Notes: generated by a model not told the origin, from the sequence alone. DNA of 64,000 bases from an uncultured Alphaproteobacteria bacterium (GCA_934216505.1 CAKQBW010000001.1:62001-126000); one strand, 5' to 3'; positions 15,037 through 22,384 are shown, counted from the first letter of the stretch. Program-made: numbers and translations.

Positions 15037-15064
15037 TTCCAAAAACGATCGTTTTTGTTATAGT
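15037..15064 (+). promoter_or_regulatory. Rightward promoter with the same operator, for the pilin-like gene
   Basis: TTCCAA (15037), a 16-bp spacer and TATAGT (15059) with an extended TGT. The spacer contains the 18-bp palindrome CAAAAACGATCGTTTTTG (15040-15057). It drives the gene at 15110, which has a GAGGAGGAA ribosome site. Confidence 0.65.
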
Positions 15065-15109
15065 GGGATTCGCAAAGATTTTATTACTTATTTTTGAGGA
15101 GGAACTTAT

Positions 15110-16249
15110 ATGAAAAAAACAAAAGAATCAGGTCGCAGTATGGTTGAAATGCTGGGTGTTTTGGCCATTATTGGGGTGTTGAGTGTGGGCGGTATAGCGG
15201 GCTATACGACCGCTATGAACAAACATCGGGCGAATAAGATTTTAAATGGGGCGTCTGTGCGGGCCATCGTAGTTTCCACGCAAATCCAAAGAGGCTCTGC
15301 GGCACCGACACTCGGCGAATTTACAGATAACGAAGTCGGTGGGGCGAGACTTGGGACAGGTGTTCAAAACGCAGATGGGACAGCTACTTGGACCACAACA
15401 GACAAACGCTTTAGTTTGACTTTGACAGGGGTAAATGAAGATATTTGCACCCAAATGAAAGCCATGAAAGGGGAAAATGGCATCATCAAAGCCATCGCCG
15501 ATGATTGTACCACGATTACCTATAATAACGATTTAACTGCAACGACTTTCATAACGGACAATAAGGATTCCACGAGTTGCGAAAGTGCGGGCGGGGCTTG
15601 GAACGAAGCAACCAAGACCTGTGGGTGTCCAGGGCGCTATACAGGCTCTAATTGTGAAATCGCCCCTACCACCTGTCCTTCAGAAACAACTCCCACCGAA
15701 GGCGGAAAGTGCAAGTGGTGTACTGATGAGGGAGACTGTGTCGTCTGTGAGAAGGAAGAAGAAGTAAAATGTGCTGACCTCCAATGTGGCTGTTATAACC
15801 CTAAAACCGAAAACGCAAAGTGTGGCAACTTTGCCTGTAAAACCTGTGAAATAAAGAGTGATACCCCTGATGTTATTTGTGCTGAATACGGTAGTTGTAT
15901 CTGCTATAACAAAAACACACAGAATGTAAAATGTGGCAACAAAAGATGTGGAACCTGTGAAATAAAGAGTGATACCCCTGATGTTATTTGTGCTGAACAC
16001 GGTAGTTGTATCTGCTATAACAAAAACACACAGAATGCAGGATGTAACAACAGCTACTGTAAAACCTGTGAACTAAAGAGTGATACCTCTGATGTTATTT
16101 GTCCTGGATATGGTGATTGTATCTGTTATAATAAGAACACACAGAATGTAACATGTAACGACTATAGATGTGGAACCTGTGAAATAAAGAGTGATACCCC
16201 TATCGCACGATGTGAGGATAATGGCACATGTTCCTGTGTGGCGGAGTAG
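15110..16249 (+). CDS. Pilin-like protein with Cys-rich tandem-repeat tail
   Basis: A 379-residue protein. A short basic leader ends in SGRSMVEMLGVLAIIGVLSV, a prepilin-type segment with Gly at -1 and Glu at +5 but Arg rather than Phe/Met at +1. A pilin-like core runs to about residue 155. An EGF-like stretch follows (CESAGGAWNEATKTCGCPG...), then three 37-residue Cys-rich repeats from residue 246 plus partial units on both sides. It is probably processed by the prepilin peptidase (gene at 53670-54368) and assembled or secreted at the surface. Residues 40-150 align by eye with the gene at 41337-42002. An operator-promoter cassette lies directly upstream. Confidence 0.85.
   Translation: MKKTKESGRSMVEMLGVLAIIGVLSVGGIAGYTTAMNKHRANKILNGASVRAIVVSTQIQRGSAAPTLGEFTDNEVGGARLGTGVQNADGTATWTTTDKRFSLTLTGVNEDICTQMKAMKGENGIIKAIADDCTTITYNNDLTATTFITDNKDSTSCESAGGAWNEATKTCGCPGRYTGSNCEIAPTTCPSETTPTEGGKCKWCTDEGDCVVCEKEEEVKCADLQCGCYNPKTENAKCGNFACKTCEIKSDTPDVICAEYGSCICYNKNTQNVKCGNKRCGTCEIKSDTPDVICAEHGSCICYNKNTQNAGCNNSYCKTCELKSDTSDVICPGYGDCICYNKNTQNVTCNDYRCGTCEIKSDTPIARCEDNGTCSCVAE
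15845..16177 (+). repeat. Three in-frame 111-bp tandem repeats
   Basis: Units begin exactly at 15845, 15956 and 16067 (37 codons each, C-E-I-K-S-D-T-P-D-V at the start of the unit), with a truncated fourth unit at 16178 and a diverged 33-codon unit at 15746. Units 1 and 2 are almost identical at DNA level, and unit 3 has diverged further. Each unit carries six Cys. This suggests recent expansion by slippage or recombination. Confidence 0.9.
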
Positions 16250-16284
16250 AAAAGGGGCTGATTGAAGGGCTGTTAAAAAATGGG

Positions 16285-16313
16285 TTGAAAAATTTTTTAA
16301 TCTGTGGTATAAT
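16285..16313 (+). promoter_or_regulatory. Promoter for rpmI-rplT, with a 76-nt leader
   Basis: TTGAAA (16285) and a perfect TATAAT (16308) with a 17-bp spacer. The leader to 16389 can form an AGCCC/GGGCT hairpin and has a second GC-rich block, so L20-type autoregulation is possible but not shown. Confidence 0.75.
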
Positions 16314-16389
16314 AGCCCTCGTTTGCCAAAGGGGCTGGAAAAATTTGGCTGCCCTCAGGCGTTGATAAACATTTAAAAAAGGATAAAAA

Positions 16390-16593
16390 ATGCCAAAATT
16401 AAAAACAAAAAGTTGCGTTAAAAAACGCTGCAAACTCACAAAGAACAATAAAGTAAAGGTTGGACATGTCAATAAGCGTCACTTGTTGATGAATCATCCT
16501 CATAAGCGTAATCGTCAAGCCCGTCGGACTCATGCCGCTAGCTCAACGGTGAGCAAGATTTTAAAGTTCTTTATCCATGGGAAAGGAGTATAA
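16390..16593 (+). CDS. rpmI: 50S ribosomal protein L35
   Basis: A 67-residue basic protein starting MPKLKTKSCVKKRCKLTKNN, with RHLLMNHPHKRNRQAR in the middle. Length and pattern are normal for L35. AAAGGATAAAAA precedes the ATG. rplT follows after 3 bases. The usual upstream infC is absent. Confidence 0.95.
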   Translation: MPKLKTKSCVKKRCKLTKNNKVKVGHVNKRHLLMNHPHKRNRQARRTHAASSTVSKILKFFIHGKGV

Positions 16594-16596
16594 GCT

Positions 16597-16956
16597 ATGG
16601 CAAGAGTAAAGCGTGGCGTTACCGCCCATGTTAAGCATAAGAAAATTTTAAAGTTGGCCAAAGGGTATCGTGGTCGTAACTCTAAAGTTTATACGATTGC
16701 AAAAGAAAAAGTTGAAAAAGGATTACAATATGCCTATCGTGACCGTCGGGCCAAAAAGACCGATATGCGTCAATTGTGGATTGCCCGTATTAATGCGGCT
16801 GTTCGCCAAAATGGCTTGATCTATTCTGTCTTTATGAATGGATTGAAAAAGGCAGGGATTGTTATGGACCGTAAAATGTTGGCCAAAGTTGCTGTGGAAG
16901 ATGCTTCCGCTTTTGCAAAGTTGGTTGAAGCGGCCAAAACTTCTTTGAAAAAATAA
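16597..16956 (+). CDS. rplT: 50S ribosomal protein L20
   Basis: A 119-residue protein with the L20 signature (ARVKRGVTAHVKHKKILKLA, KGYRGRNSKVY, RDRRAKKTDMRQLWIARINA). It binds 23S rRNA early in assembly and represses its own operon in many bacteria. GAAAGGAG is upstream. A strong terminator follows, so pheST, often next in other genomes, is separate here (42135). Confidence 0.97.
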   Translation: MARVKRGVTAHVKHKKILKLAKGYRGRNSKVYTIAKEKVEKGLQYAYRDRRAKKTDMRQLWIARINAAVRQNGLIYSVFMNGLKKAGIVMDRKMLAKVAVEDASAFAKLVEAAKTSLKK

Positions 16957-16975
16957 TTCTTTTTCAAAAAAATAA

Positions 16976-17004
16976 AACAGCCCCGTTAAAAGGGCTGTTT
17001 TTTT
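16976..17004 (+). terminator. Rho-independent terminator after rplT
   Basis: Stem AACAGCCC/GGGCTGTT with an 8-base loop and a run of T. Confidence 0.9.
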
Positions 17005-17066
17005 ATTGACAAAATCTTAAAAATAGTTTAATTATAAAACATGATTTTATTAAAAAAGGGGGAAAA

Positions 17067-17576
17067 ATGAAAACTCAATCAGGCCGTTCTATGTTGGAAA
17101 TCATTGGCGTTTTGGCGATTATCAGTGTCTTGTCTGTGGGTGGGTTGTATGCCTATAAGACCGCCATAAACAAACGAAAAGTGAATGATATTTTAAATAT
17201 GATTCAAACGCAATCTGTGATGATTTCAACGGCGATGCAAAATAAAGACTTTAAAAATGCCGATGAAATGAATGCCTTTTTATCAGACTTTAACACGAAA
17301 GTAGCGGGCTATAATATCACTTTTGAATTTCCAAAGGACGCCGAGTTTAATCCAAAAAATTATGTCAGCAAGATTACAGATGAAAGCAATCAGCCCATTC
17401 AAGGGAGGATGTGTCGTGAGTTGATGCGTTCTATGATGGAACAAAGAATGATTTCTGATATCGGAGTGACCGTTTTGGAAGACAGGGATGAAGATGGGGT
17501 GGCCGAAAAATTCAACTTGCGTTTGAATGGATTGTCTATCAACTTAGACGCTGTTTGTGGGACAGATTCTTTGTAA
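17067..17576 (+). CDS. Pilin-like protein (GRSMLE leader)
   Basis: A 169-residue protein with a short leader and the prepilin-type segment SGRSMLEIIGVLAIISVLSV (Gly -1, Arg +1, Glu +5). A helical stalk (YKTAINKRKVNDILN) and a globular domain with only two cysteines follow. It has no Cys-rich tail. It resembles minor pilins or pseudopilins in size. AAAAGGGGG precedes the ATG. A TTGACA at 17006 suggests its own promoter, but the -10 is unclear (TTTAAT at 15-bp spacing), and the palindromic operator found before the other two 'GRSMVE' genes is absent. Confidence 0.82.
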   Translation: MKTQSGRSMLEIIGVLAIISVLSVGGLYAYKTAINKRKVNDILNMIQTQSVMISTAMQNKDFKNADEMNAFLSDFNTKVAGYNITFEFPKDAEFNPKNYVSKITDESNQPIQGRMCRELMRSMMEQRMISDIGVTVLEDRDEDGVAEKFNLRLNGLSINLDAVCGTDSL

Positions 17577-17587
17577 AGAATTTGTCC

Positions 17588-17616
17588 TTGACAATTTAAA
17601 ACTTTTTTGTTATAAT
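17588..17616 (+). promoter_or_regulatory. Consensus promoter for rpsD, with a 105-nt leader
   Basis: Perfect TTGACA (17588) and perfect TATAAT (17611) with a 17-bp spacer. The 105-nt leader before the rpsD ATG contains several complementary segments and may carry an S4 autoregulatory structure. Confidence 0.85.
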
Positions 17617-17721
17617 GGCAAACATTCCCTGAGAATGTGGAGCAGGCGGAAAAAACCATCTGTTCACGCTTTTACAATTCGGTAAAAGACTATCGGGGGC
17701 AACTTAAAATAAGGAAATAAA

Positions 17722-18336
17722 ATGTCTAAAAGACTTGAATCTAAATTTAAAATTGAACGCCGTTTGGGCGCCAATTTGTCAGGTAAAGCAAAATCTTCTT
17801 TTAATAAACGCAACTATGGACCTGGGCAACATGGGGCTGATCGTAAAAAATCAACAGACTATGGAACTCAGTTGCATGCAAAGCAAAAATTCAAGGGTGT
17901 TTATGGAAATATCTCTGAAAAACAATTAAAGAAGTATTATGCAGAAGCCGTACGTCGTAAAGGCGATAGTTCTGAAAATTTGGTGGGTATCTTGGAAACA
18001 CGGTTGGATAGCGTTGTATATCGTTTGAAGTTCGTGAATTCTGTGTATGCGGCCCGTCAATTTATTAACCATGGTCATATTACCGTGAATGGTAAGCGGG
18101 TGAATATTCCTTCTTACCTGGTTAAAGCGGGTGATGTGATTGCTGTTTATGGCAAAGCCAAGGAAATGCCTTTTGTGGCAGAAGCCTTAGCCTCAACAGA
18201 CCGCAATGTGCCAGATTATATGACTTTAGATGAAAAGGAAATGCGGGGTACTTTTGTACGTGTTCCTACATTTACCGAAATCCCATATGCGGCGCAAATG
18301 GAACCAAATTTGGTTATCGAATTCTATTCTCGGTAA
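17722..18336 (+). CDS. rpsD: 30S ribosomal protein S4
   Basis: A 204-residue protein with an N-terminal rRNA-binding domain (FKIERRLGANLSGKAKSSFN) and the S4 RNA-binding domain (ETRLDSVVYRLKFVNSVYAARQ and HGHITVNGKRVNIPSYLVKAGD). It nucleates 30S assembly. Here it stands alone rather than in the alpha operon, with its own strong promoter. Confidence 0.98.
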   Translation: MSKRLESKFKIERRLGANLSGKAKSSFNKRNYGPGQHGADRKKSTDYGTQLHAKQKFKGVYGNISEKQLKKYYAEAVRRKGDSSENLVGILETRLDSVVYRLKFVNSVYAARQFINHGHITVNGKRVNIPSYLVKAGDVIAVYGKAKEMPFVAEALASTDRNVPDYMTLDEKEMRGTFVRVPTFTEIPYAAQMEPNLVIEFYSR

Positions 18337-18356
18337 TTTATTTGGGGTTAGAACAA

Positions 18357-18395
18357 GACAGACCGTCCAGTTTATTTTTGGGCGGTTTGTTTTAT
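18357..18395 (+). terminator. Terminator after rpsD, overlapping the convergent gene
   Basis: Stem ACCGTCC/GGGCGGT (18362-18386, one G-T pair) followed by TTGTTTT. The minus-strand gene ends inside the loop. Confidence 0.6.
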
Positions 18396-18998
18396 GTCAG
18401 AAATGAGTTCAGGTAGATCAGGGAACATTTTTTTTAATCTTAACCATGCTAACCGTGATAGGTGGGGATTATTATCCACACTAATTAAGCCATCAATTTG
18501 GTTGGGATAATCAAATAAAAATTGGGCTGTTTTTTCTAAAAATAAATTGCTTGTTTGAAAAAAGAGGAATTTCTTTTCTGCCCAAGACAGCCACAATTCT
18601 TGTAAACTTATGTTTTCGGAAGAAAGAGAAACAATTGTTTTATCAAAATTGCCAGATAAGATGATTAAATCGGAAATGAATTGTTGTTGAAAACTTTTTG
18701 GTTTTACTGAAAGGGGGTGAATTGCTTTTCCTGATAAAATGGGGATTTGTTTGATATAGTGAATGGCTTTGGATAGGGCAGCCTTATCCATAAGTACTTT
18801 GTCCAAGTGTAAATCAATCTTTTCTTTTAAGGAAACACCTATATTGCCATCAACCAATAGAGGAAGATGATTTTGATTTTTTATATATTGACAAAGAGAA
18901 AAAGCGGAAGGCCATGTATCGCTTCCATCAACAGACATGAAAAGGATATTTTTATAAAGGGTATTTGTATTTTGAAGAGGGATGTTTATAAAGGGCAT
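18372..18998 (-). CDS. Degenerate ParA/MinD-like protein, partner of the FliF-like gene
   Basis: A 208-residue cytoplasmic protein. The opening (YKNILFMSVDGSDTWPSAF, then LLVDGNIG) has the strand-loop-helix-strand layout of ParA/MinD/FlhG ATPases, but the Walker A Lys/Gly loop is replaced by VDGSDTWPS. The rest (FDKTIVSLSSENIS; DGLISVDNNPHLSRLAWLRL) is compatible with the fold. It is therefore probably a non-hydrolysing relative, though the homology call is mine from pattern only. Its start overlaps the stop of the FliF-C-like gene by one base, so the two are coupled. It could also be an unrelated Rossmann-like protein. Confidence 0.6.
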   Translation of the reverse strand: MPFINIPLQNTNTLYKNILFMSVDGSDTWPSAFSLCQYIKNQNHLPLLVDGNIGVSLKEKIDLHLDKVLMDKAALSKAIHYIKQIPILSGKAIHPLSVKPKSFQQQFISDLIILSGNFDKTIVSLSSENISLQELWLSWAEKKFLFFQTSNLFLEKTAQFLFDYPNQIDGLISVDNNPHLSRLAWLRLKKMFPDLPELISDIKQTAQK

Positions 18999-19570
18999 TA
19001 TGCTGTATTTTGTTCTTTTACGTAAATAAAGATTAGAAGGAGGAGTAAAGAAAAGAAGAGAACTCCCATAATCCCAGCCAATCGGATAAGGGTTAGTCGT
19101 GAAAGACCAAAAGTAAAGAAAGAATGTTGATAAAAGGGTAAAATTTCAATAGAAAGGGTATCCCCCATTTGGGGATTGATTCCCAAAGCAGATTCCACAA
19201 AAGTTTTATATGAATCTAATTTGAAAGGAGTTGTGGTATTTAAAAGCAGTCCAATATGTTGTTGGTCAATCACAATTGCTTGTGATTGATTCAAGGTTGT
19301 AATGGCTTTATTAGACAAACGTTTTTGTGTATTTAACTGTGTCTTTTTTAAAGAAATCCGAACAAAGGCTTTGGCATTTCCTGGTCCTACCAAACTTTCC
19401 AAAGAAGCCTCTAATTCATTTTTTATCTGTTGAGAATACCTATTTTGAAGTTGAAAGAGTTGAATCTCTTCAGATGCGGAAAAATTAGAAGCAGACACAA
19501 GTTGTCCCGCTACAAAAAAGATGCAGGCTAAGATAAAAAACTCTAACACATATAAAAAGTTTTTAAGCAT
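18998..19570 (-). CDS. FliF C-terminal-like membrane protein
   Basis: A 190-residue protein with a membrane helix at each end (about 5-28 and 158-183) enclosing a periplasmic domain. That domain resembles the C-terminal part of the flagellar MS-ring protein FliF: ELEASLESLVGPGNAKAFVR corresponds to the FliF 'VGPGN-V-V' strand, and KTFVESALGINPQMGDTLSI corresponds to its 'A-G-----RGD---V' segment. No other flagellar gene is in the window, and the protein lacks the FliF N-terminal ring-building domains and the cytoplasmic FliG-binding tail. It is cotranscribed with the ParA-like gene. It may be a remnant or a repurposed ring component. Confidence 0.65.
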   Translation of the reverse strand: MLKNFLYVLEFFILACIFFVAGQLVSASNFSASEEIQLFQLQNRYSQQIKNELEASLESLVGPGNAKAFVRISLKKTQLNTQKRLSNKAITTLNQSQAIVIDQQHIGLLLNTTTPFKLDSYKTFVESALGINPQMGDTLSIEILPFYQHSFFTFGLSRLTLIRLAGIMGVLFFSLLLLLIFIYVKEQNTA

Positions 19571-19639
19571 TTTTTCCTTTTTGTTTCTTCCCCTACAGGG
19601 AGATTCTCCTTTTTTTTGGATGAAATGTCAAGAATTATT

Positions 19640-19668
19640 TTGATTTTTTATGACCTATATGGTATAAT
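19640..19668 (+). promoter_or_regulatory. Promoter for birA, predicted leaderless
   Basis: TTGATT (19640) and TATAAT (19663), 17-bp spacer. Only 7 bases separate the -10 box from the ATG at 19676, so transcription should begin at or next to the start codon. Confidence 0.75.
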
Positions 19669-19675
19669 TATCTCT

Positions 19676-20341
19676 ATGAAATGGGATATACATCAATTTG
19701 AAACATTAGAAAGTACAAATCAAACGGCTTTTTCTTGCCCCGTTGGGACAGTCGTTATGGCGGAAACACAAACGGCGGGGCGAGGGCGCTACGGACGCAC
19801 TTGGCAAAGCCCTAAAGGAAATCTATATATGTCTTTGGTCTTACCTGATTTGGGGAAAAGTACGCTCTACCTTCCTTTTTTAACAGGGTTGGTTGTGGCG
19901 GATAGTTTGCCAGAATTTAATGTCAGTTTGAAATGGCCCAATGATGTTTTGTTGGATGGGAAAAAAGTGGCGGGTATTTTGATTGAAAAGCAATCTAACA
20001 AAGTGATTGTGGGAATTGGGGTGAATCTTGTTTCAAATCCCGAAGAAAATGTGCTTTACCCGACCACTAATTTAGAGGGGTGCTTGCGCCCAATGACATT
20101 GGCAAAGAGAATTTTATTACAGTATAATACTTTGTTGGATTTGTTGGATAAAAAGGGGTTTAACCCTATTCGTGAGAGGTGGTTGAAATCTGCCAAAGGA
20201 ATCAAAAAGATGATGACTATTCATTTGCCTGATGCGGAAATAACGGGTATTTTTAAAGGAATTGACAAAACGGGGGCTTTACTATTAAAAACCCCAAAAA
20301 AAACAATGAAAATCACTGTTGGTGATGTATTTTTAATATAA
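19676..20341 (+). CDS. birA: Biotin-[acetyl-CoA carboxylase] ligase
   Basis: A 221-residue catalytic-only BirA. It has LESTNQTA, the ATP/biotin loop TAGRGRYGRTWQSP, SLKWPNDVLLDGKKVAGILIE, and a short C-terminal domain. There is no N-terminal DNA-binding domain, so it cannot act as a bio repressor. It attaches biotin to the carboxyl carrier protein of acetyl-CoA carboxylase (the accD subunit lies at 32787). There is no ribosome site, and the ATG at 19676 lies 7 bases after a TATAAT. rnj follows 10 bases later, the usual alphaproteobacterial neighbour. Confidence 0.93.
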   Translation: MKWDIHQFETLESTNQTAFSCPVGTVVMAETQTAGRGRYGRTWQSPKGNLYMSLVLPDLGKSTLYLPFLTGLVVADSLPEFNVSLKWPNDVLLDGKKVAGILIEKQSNKVIVGIGVNLVSNPEENVLYPTTNLEGCLRPMTLAKRILLQYNTLLDLLDKKGFNPIRERWLKSAKGIKKMMTIHLPDAEITGIFKGIDKTGALLLKTPKKTMKITVGDVFLI

Positions 20342-20351
20342 AGGATAAAAA

Positions 20352-22025
20352 ATGACACAAGAAATTGAAAAATTGGAATTACCCCAAAATGAACTTTTAT
20401 TTGTTCCTATTGGTGGGGCCACGGGTGTGGGCATGAATTGCTTTGCTTATGGTTATCAGGGAAAATGGTTGATTGTGGATTTGGGAATAGGTTTTCCTGA
20501 TGATAATTTACCTGGAGTGGATTGTTTATTACCTGATGTTTGTTTTTTGAAAGAGCGTAAGGAAGATATTGTTGGTTTGGTAATTACACACGCCCATGAA
20601 GATCATATTGGGGCGATCGGTTATTTGTGGCGGGATTTAAATTGTCCAATTTATTGTACAGCCTTTGCTAAAGAATTGATTGAAAATAAATTAGCAGAGG
20701 AAGGATTGTTGGGTCGGGTTGAACTATGTCAAGTACCCCAAGGTGGCGTAGTTGATTTGTTTCCTTTTAGCGTGGAATTTATTTCTATGACGCATTCTAT
20801 TCCCGAACCAAATGCTTTGGCAATCAGAACAGATAGAGGAATGGTTATTCATACAGGGGATTGGCGTTTTGAAGACAAAAAAGACGAAAATTATACGGAT
20901 TATGAGACTTTAAAGTCTTTGGGAAAAGAAGGAGTGTTGGCGGCTGTTTGTACTTCAACAAATACTTCGGAAGAAAAAGTTCAAGCCAGCGAATCTGATG
21001 TCAAGGAATCTCTATCCAAGTTGGTGGCCGAATATCCAGAAAATCAAATTGCAATTGGGTGTTTTGCCAGCAATGTGCGCCGTATGGAAAGCATTTATTG
21101 GGCGGCTCATGAAAATGGGCGGGAAGTGTGTTTATTGGGGCGCAGTTTATGGCGTGTTGATGCGGCTGCACGGGCTTGTGGTTATTTCAAAGATATCCCC
21201 GAATTTTTATCTGAATCAGAGGCGTTGGAAAAACCATCAAATAAGGTTTTGTATATGTGTACGGGGTCGCAGGGTGAACGTTTTTCTGCATTGAATAATT
21301 TGGCGGCTTTGACGCCTAATCCCCATGGGGTTATTTTTGGAAAAGATGATGTGGTGATTTTTTCGTCCAGCGTTATTCCTGGAAATGAAAAAGCCATTGA
21401 TTTTTTGCAAAAACGATTACAATCCAAAGGGATTCGTATTATTACAGAACGCAATGCTTTGGTGCATATTTCGGGGCATTATGCGGGAAATGATTTGGAA
21501 AAAATGTATAAAATGTTAAAACCTCATATTGTTTTACCGATTCACGGGGATACGTTAAATTTGAACTGTCATGCACAAATGGTGAAAGAAATGGGCATTC
21601 CTTATGTTTTCACTTTGAATGATGGGGAAATGATTGTATTGAAAGATAAACCCGAGATCTTGGGCGAGGTTCCCAGTGGTATTTTAGCGGTTGATGGGAA
21701 GCAAATTATCCCTCTGCATGCGGATGTGATTAAAAAGCGCCGCAAAATGATGGATGAAGGGACAGTTGTTTTAACTTTGGTCGTAAATAAAAAAGCTCAA
21801 TTGATGGGGGAAGTACAACTTTCAAGTTTTGGATTGCTGGATGATTCAGAAGAATTAAAAGCTGAACTTGTCCAAAATATCCATCAGGCTTTGGCTGAAA
21901 TTGAGACAACCCGTTTGGAAGACGATAACCTGATTAAAGACAAAATGCGTCATACGATTCGGACTTTTATGAACGCAAAATTTGGGAAAAAACCTCTGAT
22001 GGATATTCATTTAATCAGAATTTGA
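20352..22025 (+). CDS. rnj: Ribonuclease J
   Basis: A 557-residue metallo-beta-lactamase-fold nuclease. The catalytic motif is THAHEDHIGAIGYLW, with HSIPEPNALAI and HTGDWRFE later, the beta-CASP region, and HISGHYAG and LPIHGD near residues 390-400. The C-terminal domain has DEGTVVLTLVV. RNase J combines 5'-3' exonuclease and endonuclease activity in rRNA maturation and mRNA decay. AAAGGATAAAAA lies before the ATG. Its end overlaps the convergent lipoprotein gene by 15 bases. Confidence 0.96.
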   Translation: MTQEIEKLELPQNELLFVPIGGATGVGMNCFAYGYQGKWLIVDLGIGFPDDNLPGVDCLLPDVCFLKERKEDIVGLVITHAHEDHIGAIGYLWRDLNCPIYCTAFAKELIENKLAEEGLLGRVELCQVPQGGVVDLFPFSVEFISMTHSIPEPNALAIRTDRGMVIHTGDWRFEDKKDENYTDYETLKSLGKEGVLAAVCTSTNTSEEKVQASESDVKESLSKLVAEYPENQIAIGCFASNVRRMESIYWAAHENGREVCLLGRSLWRVDAAARACGYFKDIPEFLSESEALEKPSNKVLYMCTGSQGERFSALNNLAALTPNPHGVIFGKDDVVIFSSSVIPGNEKAIDFLQKRLQSKGIRIITERNALVHISGHYAGNDLEKMYKMLKPHIVLPIHGDTLNLNCHAQMVKEMGIPYVFTLNDGEMIVLKDKPEILGEVPSGILAVDGKQIIPLHADVIKKRRKMMDEGTVVLTLVVNKKAQLMGEVQLSSFGLLDDSEELKAELVQNIHQALAEIETTRLEDDNLIKDKMRHTIRTFMNAKFGKKPLMDIHLIRI

Positions 22026-22379
22026 TTGAACGAAAATGTATTCAAAATCAGGTCCTTTTAGAATCAGGTGATTTTCTTTGATTTGGATGGTGTTGATTTT
22101 ATCCAAGTTATGGAAGTATTGCTTTTCTGCCTCCATTTCGTTGGGGGTTCCAGCCATCATAGTTGTTCCTTGAAGGTCTAAGTGTATGGATTGATTTTTC
22201 AGACGAAAAAGACCGAAATAACTATTGATCATCGTTCCAGAAAAATTGCCATCAGGATGAAAAGCAATAGAGGTCCTAATTCCATCAATATCAGATTGAT
22301 AAATTTTCCCCACAGGTGTTGCGTTTTGTTGGGAACAAGCTCCTAAAAATAAAAAAAGTAAAATCATTATTTTTTTCAT
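22011..22379 (-). CDS. Small lipoprotein, unknown function
   Basis: A 122-residue protein with a lipoprotein signal (KKIMILLFLFLGAC, lipobox LGAC) and a beta-rich mature part (IAFHPDGNFSGTMINSYFG, IHLDLQGTTMMAG, IQIKENHLILKGPDFEYIF), perhaps a small lipocalin-like or META-like fold. No family is recognised. I place the start at 22379 because the lipoprotein signal begins there. TATAAT lies exactly 7 bases upstream and TTGAAA a further 17 bp, so the mRNA appears leaderless. Confidence 0.72.
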   Translation of the reverse strand: MKKIMILLFLFLGACSQQNATPVGKIYQSDIDGIRTSIAFHPDGNFSGTMINSYFGLFRLKNQSIHLDLQGTTMMAGTPNEMEAEKQYFHNLDKINTIQIKENHLILKGPDFEYIFVQSNSD

Positions 22380-22384
22380 AAAAA

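Larger units (their letters stand above)
14772..15064 (+). repeat. Repeat cassette, copy A, upstream of pilin-like gene
   Basis: This 293-bp block recurs with many identical stretches at 63159-63450. In both copies it ends at the promoter of a gene with the GRSMVEMLGVLAII leader. In order it holds a REP-like half-palindrome (CAGGTCGGGCATGACA), the shared stretch ATTCCCTGTTTTGGCCTG, the block CGATAAAGCCCGTCAATAAA, a palindromic operator, a less conserved AT-rich spacer, and a second operator. A leftward reading frame (15025-14762) shares a peptide with the equivalent frame in copy B, but this follows from the DNA repeat and I do not call it a gene. The rest of the gene-free stretch, 14639-14771, shows nothing recognisable. 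Confidence 0.8.

Noticed and set aside
14905..15057. An invertible promoter segment bounded by inverted repeats
   Set aside because: The two palindromes with their TATA flanks do form inverted repeats around ~115 bp, but each is itself symmetric and is better explained as an operator inside an outward promoter. No recombinase gene is near, and both cassette copies have the same orientation.
15845..16246. A CRISPR-like array with a 111-bp period
   Set aside because: The repeat is fully in frame inside one CDS, has no unique spacers, and encodes regular Cys positions. There are no cas genes.
15110..16249. An adhesin with EGF domains transferred from a eukaryote
   Set aside because: The Cys-rich units resemble EGF only in spacing. 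The N-terminal prepilin leader and bacterial paralogues in the window make a native origin simpler.
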